A stretch of 6,445 nucleotides of DNA, taken from positions 1-6,445 of the forward strand of contig JAIPBY010000138.1 of NCBI GenBank assembly GCA_021738605.1. Reading direction: 5' to 3'. The DNA is from Chitinophagaceae bacterium (GTDB lineage Bacteria > Bacteroidota > Bacteroidia > Chitinophagales > Chitinophagaceae). The translations under genes and the position numbers were made by a program. The notes under the pieces are model-generated. The model was not told the origin of the DNA. It saw only the letters and a program-made list of their open reading frames with translations, and did no database searches. Shown here piece after piece: positions 1 to 6,445 of the stretch. The first letter of the stretch is position 1; each line of letters opens with the position of its first letter.

Positions 1-1247
1 TTGCAGAGAGCATTGAATCCAGCGGCTACAAAAAAGCCACCCTTATACAGGAAAAAGCCATCCCGGTCATCATGGATGGAAAAGACATCATCGCATCTGC
101 ACAAACAGGCACAGGTAAAACTGCGGCATTTCTCTTGCCCATTTTGCACAAGCTCATGGCAGAACAGCATACCGACAGTGAGGTTCACGCACTCATCATG
201 GTTCCTACAAGGGAACTGGCCATTCAGATCAGCAGCCACCTTGATGGATTGACCTATTTTTCTTCCATCAGTTCCATTGCCATTTATGGTGGTGGAGATG
301 GAGGAAGTTTTGTAAGGGAAAAACAGGCCCTTTCAACAGGGGTTGACATTGTGGTGGCCACACCCGGAAAGCTCATCTCCCACCTCAACATGGGATATGT
401 AAAAATGAAGGAGCTTAAGTACCTGATCCTTGATGAAGCCGATCGCATGCTGGACATGGGATTTCATGATGACATCATGAAAATCATCTCTTTTCTGCCT
501 GCGAAAAGACAGACCCTCATGTTTTCTGCCACCATGCCCCCGAGGATCCTGCAGTTGGCAAAATCCATCCTGCATGAGCCGGTGGAGGTAAGTGTTGCCT
601 TGTCCAAACCGCCTGAAAGCATCAAGCAAGAGGCTTATATTGTTTATGATACGCAGAAGATTCCCATCATTCAACACATCCTTGCTGAGAAAGAATACAA
701 ATCTGTTTTGATCTTCTGTTCAAAAAAACAGACCGTAAAACAATTGGCTGCACAGTTGCAGCGGATGAAATACAATGCCAAAGACATTCAATCCGATCTG
801 GACCAAAGCCAGCGTGAGGATGTATTGCTGGAGTTTTCCTCCAAAAGGCTTCCAATCCTGATTGCAACAGATATCCTGAGCCGTGGCATCCATATTGATA
901 ATATTGAGTTGGTCATCAATTACGATGTGCCCTCGGATGGCGAAGACTATGTGCACCGTATTGGAAGAACAGCAAGGGCAGAGACAAAAGGTGCTGCCAT
1001 CACTTTCGTAAACAACGATGACCAACACAAATTCCAACGCATTGAAAAGCTGATTGGTAAAATCGTCGACAAAGTTGAATTGCCTGCAGCATTGGGCAAA
1101 GGTCCTTCATACGAGGCTTCATCCTCCCGAAACAGGGGTCCCAAAAAAGACATGCCAAAACCCAATGGGCAAAAGCCCAGGCCACAGGCTCCCCCAGCGG
1201 CGCCAAGGCCTGCCGGTGGACTTAAAATTGAAAAAAGGGCTCAATAA
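1..1247 (+). CDS. DEAD-box ATP-dependent RNA helicase, RhlE-like (N-terminus cut by window edge)
   Basis: ATP-dependent helicase that unwinds short RNA duplexes or remodels RNA-protein complexes in the cytoplasm. The frame is open to the left edge (first full codon at 3), giving 414 visible residues; the ATG at 72 lies after the Q motif, so it is not the start. By comparison with RhlE-type proteins only some 10-20 N-terminal residues should be missing. Motifs in order (visible numbering): Q motif with GY at 8-9 and Gln16, motif I AQTGTGKT at 33-40, PTRELA at 68-73, TPGK at 120-123, DEAD at 144-147, SAT at 175-177, LIFC at 236-239, ATD...SRG at 288-295 and HRIGRTAR at 318-325. Both RecA-like domains are therefore intact. 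The tail from about residue 367 is basic, rich in Pro, Gly and Lys and probably disordered, as is common for RNA-tethering extensions. The Q motif reads ATLIQ where PTPIQ is usual. Family assignment is secure; the RhlE subgroup and the RNA substrate are inference. Confidence 0.96.
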   Translation, partial: AESIESSGYKKATLIQEKAIPVIMDGKDIIASAQTGTGKTAAFLLPILHKLMAEQHTDSEVHALIMVPTRELAIQISSHLDGLTYFSSISSIAIYGGGDGGSFVREKQALSTGVDIVVATPGKLISHLNMGYVKMKELKYLILDEADRMLDMGFHDDIMKIISFLPAKRQTLMFSATMPPRILQLAKSILHEPVEVSVALSKPPESIKQEAYIVYDTQKIPIIQHILAEKEYKSVLIFCSKKQTVKQLAAQLQRMKYNAKDIQSDLDQSQREDVLLEFSSKRLPILIATDILSRGIHIDNIELVINYDVPSDGEDYVHRIGRTARAETKGAAITFVNNDDQHKFQRIEKLIGKIVDKVELPAALGKGPSYEASSSRNRGPKKDMPKPNGQKPRPQAPPAAPRPAGGLKIEKRAQ

Positions 1248-1260
1248 AATATTGAACCCT
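1236..1260. terminator. Bidirectional intrinsic terminator between helicase and clpB
   Basis: The arms 1236-1246 and 1250-1260 pair as AGGG, one C/A mismatch, then TCAATA against TATTGA and CCCT, around a 3-nt AAA loop. That is ten base pairs with a single internal mismatch. An A tract precedes the stem (1231-1236) and a T-rich tract follows (1262-1266, then TTTT at 1269-1272), so a U run follows the hairpin whichever strand is transcribed. The position between two convergent genes fits a shared terminator. The helicase stop codon TAA (1245-1247) lies at the top of the stem, so the hairpin overlaps the end of the coding region. Termination itself is inferred from structure. Confidence 0.8.
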
Positions 1261-1282
1261 ATTTTTAGTTTTCATTTTAGCA

Positions 1283-3892
1283 TCAAACGGCTTGCTGGGA
1301 TTTTTCGTTCCTGAATACAACAACGCCATCAAACACATCCACAAAAACAGGATTTTCTTTGTCTATGTCACCCGCCAGAATCCTTTTGGACAATTGGTTG
1401 ACAATTTCTTTTTGAATCAATCGCTTTAGTGGCCTTGCACCGAATTGTGGATCATAGCCATTCTCTGCCAGGAAATCAAGCGCATAGGGTGTGAAATGCA
1501 GTTCGATTCCTGTATCCTTCACCAAATGCTGGAGTCCTTTCAGTTGTATTTCAATGATCTTCCTTACCTCTTTTCTGTTCAATGGCTGGAACATGATGAT
1601 CTCATCTACCCTGTTCAAAAATTCGGGTCGGATGGTTTGGCGGAGTAAATTCATGACATCTGTTCTCGCACGTTCTGCAGCCTTTTCCATCTCATCAGGA
1701 ACTGCCTTGTCATAAGCATCCTGAATGAGATGGCTTCCTATATTGCTGGTCATGATGATGATGGTGTTCTTGAAATTCACCACTCGCCCCTTGTTATCAG
1801 TCAATCGACCATCATCCAATACTTGCAAGAGCACGTTCCAAACATCAGGATGTGCTTTTTCAATTTCATCCAGGAGCACAACACTGTAGGGTTTTCGCCT
1901 GACAGATTCTGTCAATTGACCGCCCTCATCATATCCGACATAGCCTGGAGGAGCACCCACCAACCTGGATACGGTATGTTTTTCCTGGTACTCACTCATG
2001 TCAATGCGGGTCATCATGCTCTCATCATCAAACAGGTATTCCGCGAGGGTTTTGGCCAATTCTGTTTTACCAACACCTGTTGTACCCAAAAAGATGAATG
2101 ACCCAATGGGCCTGCGGGGATCCTGCAAACCTGCCCGGCTTCGCCGGATGGCATCTGCAACGGCTGTAATGGCCTCTTCCTGCCCTACCACCCGTTCATG
2201 CAGGTGTTCTTCCAACTGCAAGAGTTTTTCTCGGTCTCCCTGCATCATCTTGGCCACAGGGATGCCTGTTGCCTTGGCAACATTTTGTGCAATATCTTCA
2301 GCATCCACTTCTTCCTTCAGCAATCTTTTTTCTCCGGTTTTGGCCAACTCTTCAGATAGTGCTACAATCTCCTCTTCTTTCTGCTTCACTTTGCCGTAGC
2401 GGATTTCTGCAACTGTTCCATAATCACCCTCCCGCTCTGCTTTTTCCGCCTGGAGTTTTAGCCTTTCAATTTCAGCCTTTGCCGTCTGCACTTTTTCAAC
2501 AAGCTCTTTTTCCTCCTTCCATTTGGCTTTGAGGGTATCCCTTTCAACAGCCAGGTTGGCCAACTCTGTATTGAGTTCTTTCATCTTCACATCATCATTC
2601 TCTCTTTTAATCGCCTCACGTTCAATTTCAAGTTGCCTGATCTGGCGCTCGAGCTTGTCCAATTCCTCTGGCATTGAATTCATTTCAAGCCGTAGCTTGG
2701 CCGCACTTTCATCGATCAGGTCGATGGCCTTGTCTGGTAAAAAACGGTCTGTGATGTACCTGTTCGACAATTCTACAGCAGCAATGATGGCCTCGTCCTT
2801 GATGCGCACATGGTGATGGGTCTCGTACCTGTCTTTGAGCCCTCTCAAAATGGAAACGGCATCTTCAACACTGGGTTCATCAATCACCACTTTCTGGAAC
2901 CTTCTTTCCAGCGCCTTGTCCTTTTCAAAATACTTTTGGTATTCATTCAGCGTTGTTGCACCAATGGCCCGGAGCTCTCCCCTTGCCAGCGCAGGCTTGA
3001 GAATATTGGCAGCATCCATGGCACCGTCTCCGCCGCCCGCACCAACAAGCGTATGAATTTCATCAATGAACAACAGAATCTCTCCATCGCTGTTGGCCAC
3101 TTCCTTTACAACGCCTTTCAGCCTTTCCTCAAACTCTCCTTTGTATTTTGCCCCTGCTATCAGTTGCCCCATGTCAAGGGCATAGATCAATTTGTTTTTA
3201 AGGTTATCGGGCACATCGCCATTGACAATCCGCATGGCCAGTCCTTCTGCAATAGCCGTCTTTCCAACACCTGGCTCACCCACAAGAATGGGATTGTTTT
3301 TTGAACGCCTGGTGAGGATATGAAGGGTTCTTCTGATCTCTTCATCCCTTCCAATCACAGGATCTAGCTTGCCTTGACGGGCCATCTCAATCAGGTTTTT
3401 GGCATATTTGTTCAGTGCATTGTATTGCGTTTCCTGCGTCTGGCTCTTTACTTTTTCCCCCTTTCTGAGTTCCTTGATGGCCTGCATAAGACCAGATTCT
3501 GTCAGTCCAGCTTCCTTTAGCAATTTGGCCACTGGATCATTTCCTATGAGCAATGCCAGCATCAGGTGTTCCGGCGTCACAAACTCATCTCCAAACTTTC
3601 CCAGGAGAGAACCTGCCCGCAACAAGGCATTGTTGGCCTCTCTGCTCAATGCTTGTCCAGGCTCATCTTGAGATTTAGGCAATTTTGCCAATGCTTCCTT
3701 TAACTTTGTGTTGAGGACCTGCATGGATACATTGTTCTTTTTGAGCAGGTATTCAACAGGTGAGGTCTTTTGTTCCAATAAACCTTGGAGCAGATGATCG
3801 GTCTCGATATTTGGATTGCCAGCATTAAATGCAGCCTGTTGTGCAGATTGCACCACTTCGGACGCTTGTATGGTAAAGTTGTTTAAATTCAT
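1283..3892 (-). CDS. clpB: ATP-dependent chaperone ClpB (Hsp100 disaggregase)
   Basis: Cytoplasmic hexameric AAA+ machine that, with DnaK/DnaJ/GrpE, pulls polypeptides out of aggregates and threads them through its pore. At 869 residues it is full length (E. coli ClpB has 857). Order of parts: Clp N domain with two repeats (about 1-145); first AAA+ domain with Walker A GEPGVGKT at 205-212, pore-loop Tyr250 in KYKGE, Walker B ending FIDE at 275-278, and the arginine pair at 330-331; a Glu/Lys-rich coiled-coil middle domain (about 405-530), which marks ClpB rather than ClpA or ClpC; second AAA+ domain with Walker A GTTGVGKT at 603-610, pore loop GYVGYDEG at 650-657, Walker B VVLLDE at 671-676, TSN at 715-717 and sensor-2 GARPLKR at 818-824. 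No IGF/L-type ClpP-docking loop was noticed, as expected for ClpB. The ATG at 3892 gives the standard MNLNNFT N-terminus. It is transcribed alone, divergent from the hydrolase and convergent with the helicase. Confidence 0.98.
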   Translation of the reverse strand: MNLNNFTIQASEVVQSAQQAAFNAGNPNIETDHLLQGLLEQKTSPVEYLLKKNNVSMQVLNTKLKEALAKLPKSQDEPGQALSREANNALLRAGSLLGKFGDEFVTPEHLMLALLIGNDPVAKLLKEAGLTESGLMQAIKELRKGEKVKSQTQETQYNALNKYAKNLIEMARQGKLDPVIGRDEEIRRTLHILTRRSKNNPILVGEPGVGKTAIAEGLAMRIVNGDVPDNLKNKLIYALDMGQLIAGAKYKGEFEERLKGVVKEVANSDGEILLFIDEIHTLVGAGGGDGAMDAANILKPALARGELRAIGATTLNEYQKYFEKDKALERRFQKVVIDEPSVEDAVSILRGLKDRYETHHHVRIKDEAIIAAVELSNRYITDRFLPDKAIDLIDESAAKLRLEMNSMPEELDKLERQIRQLEIEREAIKRENDDVKMKELNTELANLAVERDTLKAKWKEEKELVEKVQTAKAEIERLKLQAEKAEREGDYGTVAEIRYGKVKQKEEEIVALSEELAKTGEKRLLKEEVDAEDIAQNVAKATGIPVAKMMQGDREKLLQLEEHLHERVVGQEEAITAVADAIRRSRAGLQDPRRPIGSFIFLGTTGVGKTELAKTLAEYLFDDESMMTRIDMSEYQEKHTVSRLVGAPPGYVGYDEGGQLTESVRRKPYSVVLLDEIEKAHPDVWNVLLQVLDDGRLTDNKGRVVNFKNTIIIMTSNIGSHLIQDAYDKAVPDEMEKAAERARTDVMNLLRQTIRPEFLNRVDEIIMFQPLNRKEVRKIIEIQLKGLQHLVKDTGIELHFTPYALDFLAENGYDPQFGARPLKRLIQKEIVNQLSKRILAGDIDKENPVFVDVFDGVVVFRNEKSQQAV

Positions 3893-3948
3893 ATCCAGGA
3901 TTTTTATATTATCGTCAAATCATTCACCACATATCAAAACAGGTAATT
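3893..3948. promoter_or_regulatory. Divergent intergenic region, putative clpB promoter
   Basis: This 56-bp AT-rich gap separates the divergent starts of clpB and the serine hydrolase, so the clpB promoter should lie here or reach into the neighbouring gene. Read on the - strand it contains TTGATA (plus-strand 3932-3937) and, 20 bp further, TAATATAA (plus-strand 3904-3911), roughly 11 bp before the clpB ATG. The spacing is longer than the 17 bp of a classic sigma-70 promoter, and the -7 box is not the TAnnTTTG typical of Bacteroidota, so the elements are tentative. I see no CIRCE inverted repeat (TTAGCACTC type) here. Upstream of the clpB ATG there is no clear Shine-Dalgarno; before the hydrolase ATG there is only AGG at 3941-3943. 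That a promoter lies here is inference from layout; the exact boxes are weakly supported. Confidence 0.35.
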
Positions 3949-4995
3949 ATGACAGCCTTCTTCAATAAAACATGTCGCAAATGCAGTCTGGCACTGATTT
4001 TCCTGCTATTCTTGCAGTCGGGCCAAGGCCAAACAGACTTCGGTGGATTGAATGCAATAATAAAGCGGAATGAGAAGATCCTGGGCAAAGAGTATGTGGT
4101 GGTTATCCAAAAAGCAGGAAAAAACATTTTCTTGAAGGAGTCTGAAGAGTTTAAGCTTAAAACGCCTGGCCCCATCGCCAGTTCCAGCAAATGGCTCACC
4201 ACTGCCATGATCATGGTTTTGGTGGATGAAGGCAAAATTAGCCTGGACGATCCTGTTACAAAATACATACCCGTATTTGCAAAATACATGAAGGGCTACA
4301 TTACCATCAGGCACTGTCTTTCCCATACCACAGGGCTGGATACAGAGCCAGTGGGCATTTTGAAGATCGCGCAAAAATCCAAATTCGCCAGCTTGGAAGA
4401 AGAGGTAAACTATTTTGCAACAAAAAAACTGATTGTAGACAATCCGGGTGATGCATTTGCCTATGGTGGCATCGGCATCAATATTGCAGGCAGGGTGATT
4501 GAAGTGGTTACCAAGAAAACATTTGACAGGGTAATTACCGAAAAACTGTTTCGCCCCATGGGCATGCGTACCGCCACCTTTTATAACGAGAATGGCAATG
4601 CACCCAATCCATCCGGAGGTGCCGTCTGCTCTGCATTTGACTACCTCAATTTCATGCAAATGTTGCTCAACAAAGGTATGTTTAACAACAAGCGCATCCT
4701 CAGTGAAAAATCAGTCCAGGAAATGTTGACCATCCAATTTCCTGAGCTTAGGGTACGTTACACACCAGCGTTGGCAAAGGATTTCAAATATGCATTAGGA
4801 AGTTGGGTACAGGAAAGGGATGAGGCAGAAAAGGGATTTGTATTTTCATGCCCAGGCATGTTGGGAACTTGGCCATGGATCGATACCAAAAGAAACTATG
4901 TTGGCATCGTATTTTCAAAAGAGTTGATCACTGGCCAGAAAAAAGAACTTTCGATTCAAATCAAAGAAGCTGCTGACACAGCGCTGGATCAATAA
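3949..4995 (+). CDS. Exported serine hydrolase, class C beta-lactamase-like family
   Basis: A 348-residue protein of the beta-lactamase/penicillin-binding-protein-like serine hydrolase superfamily (PF00144 type), whose members include esterases, D-amino-acid peptidases and beta-lactamases. The N-terminus has basic residues (Lys7, Arg10, Lys11), a hydrophobic stretch at 13-22 and a plausible signal peptidase I site near GQG at 25-27, so it probably acts in the periplasm or outside. The nucleophile motif SxxK is S78-S-S-K81, followed by the family's typical VDEGKISLDDPV and the LSHTTGLD block at 124-131. Tyr172 in AYGG is the likely general base, with Gly where many members have Asn or Ser. The third motif, usually H/K-T-G, is S-C-P-G at 300-303 followed by GTWPWID. 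The start at 3949 is supported by the signal peptide immediately after it. queG follows after 11 bp. Fold and catalytic Ser/Lys are well supported; the substrate cannot be told, and I would not call it an antibiotic-resistance enzyme. Confidence 0.9.
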   Translation: MTAFFNKTCRKCSLALIFLLFLQSGQGQTDFGGLNAIIKRNEKILGKEYVVVIQKAGKNIFLKESEEFKLKTPGPIASSSKWLTTAMIMVLVDEGKISLDDPVTKYIPVFAKYMKGYITIRHCLSHTTGLDTEPVGILKIAQKSKFASLEEEVNYFATKKLIVDNPGDAFAYGGIGINIAGRVIEVVTKKTFDRVITEKLFRPMGMRTATFYNENGNAPNPSGGAVCSAFDYLNFMQMLLNKGMFNNKRILSEKSVQEMLTIQFPELRVRYTPALAKDFKYALGSWVQERDEAEKGFVFSCPGMLGTWPWIDTKRNYVGIVFSKELITGQKKELSIQIKEAADTALDQ

Positions 4996-4998
4996 GGA
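4994..4998 (+). promoter_or_regulatory. Shine-Dalgarno-like AAGGA before queG
   Basis: AAGGA overlaps the hydrolase stop codon (TAA at 4993-4995) and ends 8 nt before the queG ATG at 5007. It is the best ribosome-binding-like sequence in the window; the others are weak, as usual in Bacteroidota. It supports the ATG at 5007 as the queG start and suggests translation of queG from a transcript shared with the hydrolase. Confidence 0.5.
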
Positions 4999-5006
4999 AC
5001 GCTTCC

Positions 5007-5945
5007 ATGATTTCACCCAAGGAAAGTGCCGACATTATCAAAAGCATTGCTATAGCAATGGGATTTGATGATTGTGGCATTGCAAAAGCAATGCGCCTGG
5101 ATGATGATGCGCACAGGTTGGAAAACTGGCTCAACAAAGGGCTGCACGGGGAAATGAAGTACATGGAAAACCATTTTGAACTGAGGACAGACCCTACCAA
5201 ACTGGTTCCAGGTGCACAATCCGTCATCACGTTGCTCTTCAATTATTTTCCGGCCGAAAATCAGGATGACGGTGTCCCAAAAATTGCAAAATACGCCTAT
5301 GGCAAAGATTATCACCTGGTCATTCGCGATAAACTGCATGCATTTCTCCACCAGATCAGGGAAAGGCTTGGGCAGGTAGAGGGGCGTGGATTTGTTGACT
5401 CTGCACCAGTGCTGGAAAGAAGCTGGGCCATGCAGAGTGGATTGGGATGGATTGGAAAAAATGGAAACCTGATCAACAAGAAAAAAGGGTCTTTTTTCTT
5501 CCTGGCCACCCTGATTACAGACCTGGTTTTGGCACCAGACCTTCCTTATCACCAGGACTACTGTGGTTCTTGCACCAGGTGCATTGATGCATGCCCCACA
5601 GAAGCCATCCTGCCCAACAAGACATTGAATGCTTCCCAATGCATCTCCTACTTTACCATAGAATTGAAATCAGCCAACCTTCCGGAGGAATTGCAGCAAA
5701 AAGCAAATGACTGGGTGTTTGGTTGCGATATTTGTCAGGATGTTTGCCCATGGAACAGGTTCAGCAAACCCCATCAACACGCTGAATTGGAGCCACTGGA
5801 TGAGGTTTTGGCCTTTTCCATCAACGACTGGCTATCGCTTGATAAAACATCCTTCAATAAATTATTCAAGGACTCTCCCATCAAAAGGACCAAATGGGAA
5901 GGGATGCAAAGAAACCTTGTCCTGTTCAGTAAAAAATCGCATTAA
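5007..5945 (+). CDS. queG: Epoxyqueuosine reductase QueG (short form)
   Basis: Cobalamin- and iron-sulphur-dependent enzyme that reduces epoxyqueuosine to queuosine at the wobble position of tRNAs with GUN anticodons, the last step of queuosine synthesis, in the cytoplasm. The 312-residue product has the N-terminal cobalamin-binding half with the conserved block around 131-153: Asp131 in VDSAPVLERSWA, which matches the catalytic Asp of characterised QueG, then GLGWIGKNG. Eight cysteines for two [4Fe-4S] clusters are visible: C186, C189, C192 and C196 in a Cx2Cx2Cx3CP pattern, C212, and C240, C243 and C247 in CDICQDVCPWN. The conserved SPIKR...GMQRN segment at 290-303 is near the end. E. coli QueG (about 379 residues) continues into a HEAT-like domain that binds tRNA; this protein stops before it. 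It starts 11 bp after the hydrolase, with a good ribosome site, so the two are probably co-transcribed; no functional link is evident. Confidence 0.96.
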   Translation: MISPKESADIIKSIAIAMGFDDCGIAKAMRLDDDAHRLENWLNKGLHGEMKYMENHFELRTDPTKLVPGAQSVITLLFNYFPAENQDDGVPKIAKYAYGKDYHLVIRDKLHAFLHQIRERLGQVEGRGFVDSAPVLERSWAMQSGLGWIGKNGNLINKKKGSFFFLATLITDLVLAPDLPYHQDYCGSCTRCIDACPTEAILPNKTLNASQCISYFTIELKSANLPEELQQKANDWVFGCDICQDVCPWNRFSKPHQHAELEPLDEVLAFSINDWLSLDKTSFNKLFKDSPIKRTKWEGMQRNLVLFSKKSH

Positions 5946-5974
5946 TTGAGAGCGCAAAAACTTTCAAGATTGGA

Positions 5975-6445
5975 TTATTCCCACTTGAACACCTTAATGG
6001 CAACTGCATAAACCACAATCCCCCAAATCAGCAGGTATTGCAACTGCGGCCAGCAATCATTCAAATGGGCCCCCTCAAAAGCAACATTGCGCATGGCCTG
6101 GTTAAGGTGTGTCAACGGAAGAATCTTGCACAATGGCTGAAGCCATGCAGGAAAATTTTCTACAGGGAAAAATGTACCCGCCAGCAGAAACTGTGGAAGG
6201 GTAACCAAGTTGGCAAAAGGAGGAATGGTACTTTCACTGCTGGCCAATCCACTCACAATGAAACCAAATCCCATGAATACAATCAACCCAATCAAACTCA
6301 ATACCATCAACTCAATGAAGGTAACCATGCCATTCACAAGGGTAAACTTGAACGCAAAATGACCAATAGAAAGGATGACAACTGCCGTGATCATCTGAAA
6401 AGCAATCCTTCCCAGTCCTTCTCCAAAAACGATATAAGTTCTTTT
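5975..6445 (-). CDS. ABC-2 type transporter permease (C-terminal part, cut by window edge)
   Basis: C-terminal 156 residues of an integral inner-membrane permease of the ABC-2 family, which with an ATPase subunit exports drugs, polysaccharides or lipids. The frame stays open past the ATG at 6394 to the right edge (visible opening KRTYIVFGEGLGR), so that ATG is internal and the gene begins outside the window. Hydrophobic segments lie near visible residues 18-34, 43-68, 77-95 and 136-152. The strongest diagnostic is the block at 86-125, with LLAGTFFPVENFPAWLQPL followed by LPLTHLNQAMRN. This is the ABC-2 signature, in which a short amphipathic stretch between the last helices is followed by the PLT...R motif. 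The final residues KVFKWE form a short basic/aromatic cytoplasmic end. It converges with queG, with 29 bp between stop codons. The ATPase partner would be expected just upstream, beyond the right edge. Family is secure; the cargo cannot be inferred. Confidence 0.92.
   Translation of the reverse strand, partial: KRTYIVFGEGLGRIAFQMITAVVILSIGHFAFKFTLVNGMVTFIELMVLSLIGLIVFMGFGFIVSGLASSESTIPPFANLVTLPQFLLAGTFFPVENFPAWLQPLCKILPLTHLNQAMRNVAFEGAHLNDCWPQLQYLLIWGIVVYAVAIKVFKWE

Noticed and set aside
72..74. ATG as possible helicase start
   Set aside because: The same frame upstream (3-71) encodes the conserved Q motif (GY...IQ), so translation must begin before the window.
2063..2086. GTTGVGKT in the second ClpB Walker A instead of GPTGVGKT
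   Set aside because: The catalytic Gly, Lys and Thr are intact, and I recall the Thr variant as usual in Bacteroidota ClpB, so it is a lineage marker and not a defect.
2810..3304. 164-codon open frame on the + strand antisense to clpB, and similar ones at 1730-2101, 1998-2399 and 2523-2816
   Set aside because: They lie wholly opposite conserved ClpB domains, have compositions expected of reverse-complemented coding sequence, and show no recognisable domain or start signal.
3973..3986. Cys9 or Cys12 of the hydrolase as a lipoprotein lipidation site
   Set aside because: Both cysteines precede the hydrophobic segment instead of following it, so they cannot be lipobox cysteines; an ordinary signal peptide fits better.
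4006..4659. 217-codon open frame on the - strand opposite the serine hydrolase
   Set aside because: It is a shadow of a well-supported gene: Cys/His-rich, low-complexity-looking translation with no family motif.
5013..5639. 208-codon open frame on the - strand opposite queG
   Set aside because: The overlapping + strand frame carries all QueG cofactor motifs; this one has none and begins inside it.
5946..5967. Hairpin between queG and the permease (TTGAGAG against CTTTCAA, 8-nt loop)
   Set aside because: The stem is short and AT-rich with one G-U pair on the + strand and a mismatch on the - strand, and no U run follows on either side, so it does not qualify as a terminator.

Overview
The window looks like a stretch of ordinary chromosome from a member of the Bacteroidota, most likely Chitinophagia/Chitinophagaceae. 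The evidence is the ClpB protein (opening MNLNNFTIQASEV, and a GTTGVGKT second Walker A), the short QueG form, the weak Shine-Dalgarno signals and the moderate GC content. This placement rests on remembered family resemblance, not on a search. Base composition and codon use look even throughout, and I see no mobile element, tRNA, rRNA or CRISPR array.

Layout from left to right. (1) A DEAD-box RNA helicase of the RhlE-like type on the + strand, cut at its N-terminus by the left edge and ending at 1247. (2) A strong hairpin at 1236-1260, flanked by A and T tracts, which can serve as a shared terminator for the helicase and for the convergent gene to its right. (3) clpB on the - strand (1283-3892), a full-length Hsp100 disaggregase. 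(4) A 56-bp divergent gap that must hold the clpB start signals and probably those of the next gene. (5) An exported serine hydrolase of the class C beta-lactamase-like family on the + strand (3949-4995). (6) queG, epoxyqueuosine reductase, 11 bp downstream (5007-5945) and probably co-transcribed with the hydrolase. (7) The C-terminal part of an ABC-2 type transporter permease on the - strand (5975 to the right edge), convergent with queG.

The genes do not form an obvious single pathway. ClpB (protein disaggregation), the DEAD-box helicase (RNA remodelling) and QueG (last step of tRNA queuosine synthesis) are housekeeping or stress functions. The hydrolase and the ABC-2 permease act at the envelope. 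Coding density is very high and no intergenic stretch exceeds 60 bp. I did not find a convincing new biological system here. The observations listed are modest: variant motifs, gene pairing and regulatory architecture.
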